Source: Arthrobacter sp. Br18 (GTDB taxonomy: Bacteria; Actinomycetota; Actinomycetes; Actinomycetales; Micrococcaceae). From it: 63,438 nt of DNA. The translations under genes and the position numbers were made by a program. Shown here one piece after another: positions 59,838 to 63,438 of this stretch. The first letter of the stretch is position 1. The number at the start of each line of letters is the position of its first letter. The DNA lies in the NCBI RefSeq assembly GCF_000520555.1, contig NZ_KI914852.1, forward strand, positions 54,750 through 118,187, in the 5' to 3' direction. The notes below the pieces were generated by a model. The model was not told the DNA's origin. It did no database searches and worked only from the letters and a program-made list of their open reading frames with translations.

Positions 59838-61337
59838 GTGAAGTCGCTGTGGCTCTATACCGCCCCGGAAATACCCGCCGATCCGTTCACCCCGGATGCC
59901 TCCTACGATTCCGTGGTGGTCGGCGCGGGGCTCACGGGCATCACCACGGCCCTGCTGCTGGCGCGCGCAGGGCACAAGGTTGCGGTACTCGAGGCACGGA
60001 CGACGGGCGCGGTCACCACCGGCAACACCACCGCGAAGCTCTCGCTGCTGCAGGGCACGAACATCTCGAAGATCATCCAGCACCACGACGCCGGCCTCGC
60101 CCGCGCCTACGTCACCGCCAATCTGGAAGGCCAGGCCTGGCTGACCCGCTTCTGCGACGACCACGACGTGGCCTATGACCGACGGGACGCCGTCAACTAC
60201 GCGACCACCGACAGCGGAGCCAGGAAGCTCGATGCGGAACACGGGGCCTGTGAAGAGGCCGGCCTTGCCACCGAGCTGGGCAACGCCGCATCACTGCCCT
60301 TCCCTGTGCGGCGAACGCTCCGTCTTCGGAACCAGGCGCAGTTCCATCCCCTGCAGGTCCTCGCGGCGCTGGCCTCGGAGTACCGGCGCCACGGAGGCAA
60401 GCTCATCGAGGGTGTCCGCGTGAAGGGCGTAGCCCGGACCAGCACCAAGGGCGTGGAGCTGAAGACCGGTGCCGGGCCGGTCACGGCCCGCAACGTCATC
60501 CTTGCCAGCGGTTTCCCGATCCTCGACCGGGGAGGCTATTTCGCCGTCCTGAAACCTATGCGGTCCTACTGCATCGCACTCACGGTGACGGACGACCTCC
60601 CGGAGGACATGTACCTCTCGGTGGACTCGCCCGACCGCTCCCTCCGCACCGCTCTGGTTGACGGGAAGAAGTACCTCATCGTGGGGGGCAACGGTCACGT
60701 GGTGGGCCACCGCTCGACGACGCAGGCGCTCGTCGACGACCTGACCCGCTGGGCCCGGGAGCACTTTCCGACGGCGCGCCCCGCCTACGCGTGGTCGGCC
60801 CAGGACTACCGGCCGGCGGCAGCCGTCCCCTACGTGGGCAAGGTCCCGGCGAGCGGCGGTCACATCTACGCAGCCACCGGGTACAACAAGTGGGGCATGA
60901 CGAACGCCGTCGCGGCCTCGCTCGCGCTGTCCAGTGAGATCCTGGGCGGCAACATGCCCTGGGCCGACACCCTGTACAAGACCCGGGTGAGCCCGGCCGA
61001 CGTCCTGGCGACCGCATCCACGGGCGCAGAAGTGGGATTCGAGGCGCTCACCGGCTGGCTGACGGGCCTGGTGAAGACGTCCTCCAGCGCTCCGCCCGAG
61101 GGCGAGGGAATCGTGGTCCGGGAGGGCGCCCGGCCCGTGGCCGTCTGCACGGTCGACGGCGTGGAGCACCGGGTGTCGGCGGTCTGCCCCCACCTGAAGG
61201 GGATCGTGAACTGGAACGACGCCGAGCGGTCCTGGGACTGCCCGCTGCACGGCTCCCGCTTCACCGCGGACGGCAGGGTGCTCGAGGGGCCGTCTACGTC
61301 GGACCTGGCGTTCATCGACAGCCAACCGGCGTCCTGA
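59838..61337 (+). CDS. FAD-dependent oxidoreductase with C-terminal Rieske domain
   Basis: This 499-residue protein has an N-terminal D-amino-acid-oxidase-like FAD domain (VVGAGLTGITTALLLARAGH, then AVLEARTTGAVTTGNTTAKL), and a C-terminal Rieske [2Fe-2S] domain whose ligands are the two Cys and two His in VSAVCPHLKGIVNW and WDCPLHGSRFTADG. The fused cluster suggests electrons go to a partner, not directly to oxygen. The GTG start at 59838 has GGAAGGGAA about six bases upstream. The substrate and partner are unknown. The divergent aldo/keto reductase may act on related compounds. Confidence 0.88.
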   Translation: MKSLWLYTAPEIPADPFTPDASYDSVVVGAGLTGITTALLLARAGHKVAVLEARTTGAVTTGNTTAKLSLLQGTNISKIIQHHDAGLARAYVTANLEGQAWLTRFCDDHDVAYDRRDAVNYATTDSGARKLDAEHGACEEAGLATELGNAASLPFPVRRTLRLRNQAQFHPLQVLAALASEYRRHGGKLIEGVRVKGVARTSTKGVELKTGAGPVTARNVILASGFPILDRGGYFAVLKPMRSYCIALTVTDDLPEDMYLSVDSPDRSLRTALVDGKKYLIVGGNGHVVGHRSTTQALVDDLTRWAREHFPTARPAYAWSAQDYRPAAAVPYVGKVPASGGHIYAATGYNKWGMTNAVAASLALSSEILGGNMPWADTLYKTRVSPADVLATASTGAEVGFEALTGWLTGLVKTSSSAPPEGEGIVVREGARPVAVCTVDGVEHRVSAVCPHLKGIVNWNDAERSWDCPLHGSRFTADGRVLEGPSTSDLAFIDSQPAS

Positions 61338-61388
61338 GCCGGACGCGCAGGCGGCCATGCACCGCACCGGTGCTGTTCCACCCAGCGG

Positions 61389-62672
61389 CTAGATCCACTC
61401 CGCCCGGCGCAGCGGTGGCTCGATACCGCCGGGACGTTGCACCAGCACCTGGTTCACGCCGGTCAGCCCGGTCTCAAAACCGACGGCGCTGACCACCAGA
61501 TAGAGCCGCCACACGCGCGCCCTGCCCGCACCGACGATTCGTACCGCTTCATCCCAGTGTTCCTCGAGGTTCCGCACCCAGGCACGCAGGGTCAGCGCGT
61601 AGTGCTGGCGCAGCGCTTCGACGTCGATCACCTCCAGTCCCGCGGATTCAAGCACCCCCACCACCTCCGCGAGACCCAGCATCTCCCCGTCCGGGAAGAC
61701 ATAGCGGGGGATGAAGGAGTCGGGATCCGGGAGGGTTTCCCCGGCGTTCCAGGAGATGGCGTGGTTGAGCAGCCGTGCGCCGGGACGCAGCAGGTCCTGC
61801 AACCGGGTGGCATAGCGGCCGATCTCCGCCCTGCCCACATGCTCCGACATACCGATGGAACTGACGGCATCAAAGGGGCCGTCGTTCACATCACGGTAGT
61901 CCTGGACCCGGATCTCCACGCGGTCGGCCAGCCCCGCCGCAGCCACGCGCTCCCGGGCGAAGACGGCCTGTTCGCCGGAAAGGGTGACCCCCACCACTGC
62001 CACTCCGTAATGCCGGGCAGCATGCACGGCGAAGCTTCCCCACCCGCACCCCACGTCCAGCACCCGCATCCCGGGCCGCAGCCCCAGCTTGCGACAGACG
62101 AGATCCAGCTTCCTGTCCTGGGCGGCTTCGAGATTCTCCTGCCCGTTTTCCCAGACAGCGCAGGAGTAGACCATCGACGGTCCGAGGACCAGCGAGTAGA
62201 AGGAGTTGCCGACGTCGTAGTGGTGGGAGATCGCCGCAGCGTCACGGCCCCGCGAGTGCCGCTTGCCGGTCCGCACGACGTCGGCCTCTTCCGGCGGCGG
62301 CCGCGGCTGAAGTCCCAGCGCGCCGAGCAGGGCGGCGGACGTCAGCAGCGTCCAGCGTTCGCGCACCCTCAACGGGCGGAACGGCCCGGTCTCGGCGAAC
62401 CTGCCGACGGAGCTCAAGGCGGCGAAGCTCTCGAAGAGATCGCCGGGAGCATCGATGTCGCCGGCGACGTAGGCGCGGCACAGTCCGAGCTGTCCCGGGG
62501 ACCACACCATCCTGCGCAGGGCCCGCCTCGAGTGGAACACGAGCTCAGGAGCGTTGTCCGGGCCGGCAACCGACCCGTCCCAGGCGCGCACCCGGAACGG
62601 GATCCGGTTCGTGCCCAGCACGACGGCGAGCGCCGCCGCGATCCGTGGTGCCGCGCCCCTTGTCCTCGTCAT
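61389..62672 (-). CDS. Cyclopropane-fatty-acid synthase-type methyltransferase
   Basis: This 427-residue SAM methyltransferase is of the Cfa family, which modifies double bonds of unsaturated phospholipid acyl chains. YDVGNSFYSLVLGPSMVYSC, the SAM-binding RVLDVGCGWGSFAVHAARHY, GVTLSGEQ, SSIGMSEHVGRAEIG and a final RNLEEHWDEAVRIVGAGRAR are visible. TAGACA six bases before the ATG suggests a leaderless start. It may produce cyclopropane or methyl-branched lipids; product not proven. Confidence 0.9.
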   Translation of the reverse strand: MTRTRGAAPRIAAALAVVLGTNRIPFRVRAWDGSVAGPDNAPELVFHSRRALRRMVWSPGQLGLCRAYVAGDIDAPGDLFESFAALSSVGRFAETGPFRPLRVRERWTLLTSAALLGALGLQPRPPPEEADVVRTGKRHSRGRDAAAISHHYDVGNSFYSLVLGPSMVYSCAVWENGQENLEAAQDRKLDLVCRKLGLRPGMRVLDVGCGWGSFAVHAARHYGVAVVGVTLSGEQAVFARERVAAAGLADRVEIRVQDYRDVNDGPFDAVSSIGMSEHVGRAEIGRYATRLQDLLRPGARLLNHAISWNAGETLPDPDSFIPRYVFPDGEMLGLAEVVGVLESAGLEVIDVEALRQHYALTLRAWVRNLEEHWDEAVRIVGAGRARVWRLYLVVSAVGFETGLTGVNQVLVQRPGGIEPPLRRAEWI

Positions 62673-62789
62673 GCCTACTGTCTACTCCCGTTCCGTCGAT
62701 TCGTAAACGGAGGCTTCCGCTCCAGCCCGATCGCAATGCCGATGGTGAACTGATGACACGCCTGCCGCGGAACCATAAGCTTCGGTCAT

Positions 62790-63438
62790 GAGCGTGCCGG
62801 CTGTTCCTGGAATCGTGCTGAAGTTCGACGTCGACGACACGGCCCTCCTTCCACCGCTGGCAGATCTGGCAGGAATCGATTCCGTCGACGAGCCCGTCGA
62901 CTCCAAGCTCCGAGCCGAGTATTTCGATACTCAAGACCTGCGCCTGGCTTCACGGGGAATCACGTTGGGTCGGCGAATCGGTGGGAACACTGCGGGCTGG
63001 CATCTCACAGTCCCCGGAGCTGCCGACGAGCGGAAGGAATACCGCGAACCGCTCGAGAGGACGACGAAGGTCATCCCGGAACCGCTCCTCAGGCTGATCC
63101 GCGTGCACACCAGGAACGAGGCACTCACTCCCGTGGCCCGACTGACGACGCAGCGCACCGTGCACCGCCTCCGCGGAATGAACGGCGAGGTCCTGGCCGA
63201 CTTCAGTGACGATCAGGTACACGTCCAGACGCTCTTCTCGGACCAGGGCACCCACTCCTGGCGGGAGTGGGGAATTGAGCGCGTCGACGGGTCCCCGGAC
63301 CTGCTCAAGGCAGGGCAGCACCTGCTGGCGACCCGGGGCATTTCCCCGGCGGGCGGCGGGTCCCGGCTGGTACGCGCCCTGGGCCCGCACCTCCACAGCG
63401 TTCCTGCGGCACGGCCGACCCCGGCTCGGCCGCCCAGG
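62790..63438 (+). CDS. CYTH-domain protein (probable CYTH-CHAD), truncated by window end
   Basis: The frame runs open from ATG 62790 to the window edge (216 codons seen). It starts MSVPAVPGIVLKFDVDDTAL and continues with AEYFDTQDLRLASRGITLGR, TVPGAADERKEYREPLER, LTTQRTVHRL and WGIERVDGSPDLLKAGQHLL. The E-x-K/F motif region and paired acidic and basic strands are of CYTH phosphatases/cyclases that bind triphosphates with divalent metals. Actinobacterial relatives usually continue into a CHAD domain, which may lie beyond the edge. TAAGCT (62778-62783) with a six-base gap indicates a leaderless start. Confidence 0.88.

Overview
The window is high-GC, gene-dense DNA from an actinobacterium, most likely an Arthrobacter-like member of the Micrococcaceae. 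The signs are a mycothiol-dependent isomerase-family protein, a DUF4193 protein, PucR- and FadR-type regulators beside ald and lldD, a sigma ECF42 locus, and many genes whose start codon lies 6-8 bases after a TANNNT -10 hexamer, the architecture of leaderless actinobacterial transcripts. Genus-level assignment is inference. I see no phage, transposon, CRISPR array or plasmid functions. Most of the window is chromosomal housekeeping and accessory metabolism.

Layout. 1-3.8 kb: end of a frameshifted Ala/Pro-rich gene, a large secreted coiled-coil protein and acylphosphatase, with two copies of an intergenic palindrome. 3.8-8.5 kb: a thioredoxin-reductase-like flavoprotein with an internal deletion, MalQ, and an OFA-family transporter with an overlapping 34-residue partner. 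8.6-16.5 kb: transporters, a hotdog thioesterase, aldo/keto reductase, PdxH-like oxidase, PAP2 phosphatase and AlkB. 16.6-18.6 kb: a FadR-type regulator divergent from an L-lactate dehydrogenase, with two operators. 18.7-24.2 kb: membrane proteins, a CtaG-like assembly factor, a GH13 enzyme, an HNH nuclease, DUF4193 and tRNA-Ala(CGC). 24.3-33.1 kb: DHA2 efflux pump, S10 peptidase, small membrane proteins, SDR, flavin reductase, CitE-like lyase and MgtC. 33.1-38.6 kb: a secreted amylase and an ECF42 sigma factor with its YciI partner. 38.6-42.5 kb: a PucR regulator divergent from ald, and a TetR regulator divergent from an FMN reductase. 42.7-45.3 kb: a possible RiPP-type locus. 45.4-51.8 kb: two aminotransferases and a three-gene 2-oxoacid dehydrogenase. 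51.8-63.4 kb: a holin-like membrane protein, a hydrolase gene broken by a 598-bp tandem duplication, purB, a nuclease-fold protein, an RNA ligase-like protein, an FHA protein, an oxidoreductase pair, a Cfa-type methyltransferase and the start of a CYTH protein.

How genes fit together. Lactate oxidation is probably controlled by the divergent FadR protein. Alanine dehydrogenase is probably controlled by the adjacent PucR protein, as in the Bacillus AdeR case. The ECF42 gene and its YciI partner share a promoter matching the known ECF42 consensus. An aromatic/HisC-type aminotransferase lies just upstream of the E1-alpha, E1-beta and E2 genes, which fits branched-chain or related 2-oxoacid breakdown. 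MalQ and two GH13 proteins handle alpha-glucans.

The most interesting locus is 43.7-45.3 kb. A 46-residue secreted-peptide gene too short for ordinary gene calling sits upstream of a stand-alone lantibiotic-dehydratase C-domain (thiopeptide-type) protein and divergent from a two-HTH regulator. The second is the secreted coiled-coil protein, with a glycine-rich break at its exact midpoint and its only two cysteines at the two ends. Three structural lesions (a frameshift at 201, an in-frame deletion near 4440, and the 598-bp duplication) should be checked against reads before being treated as biology.
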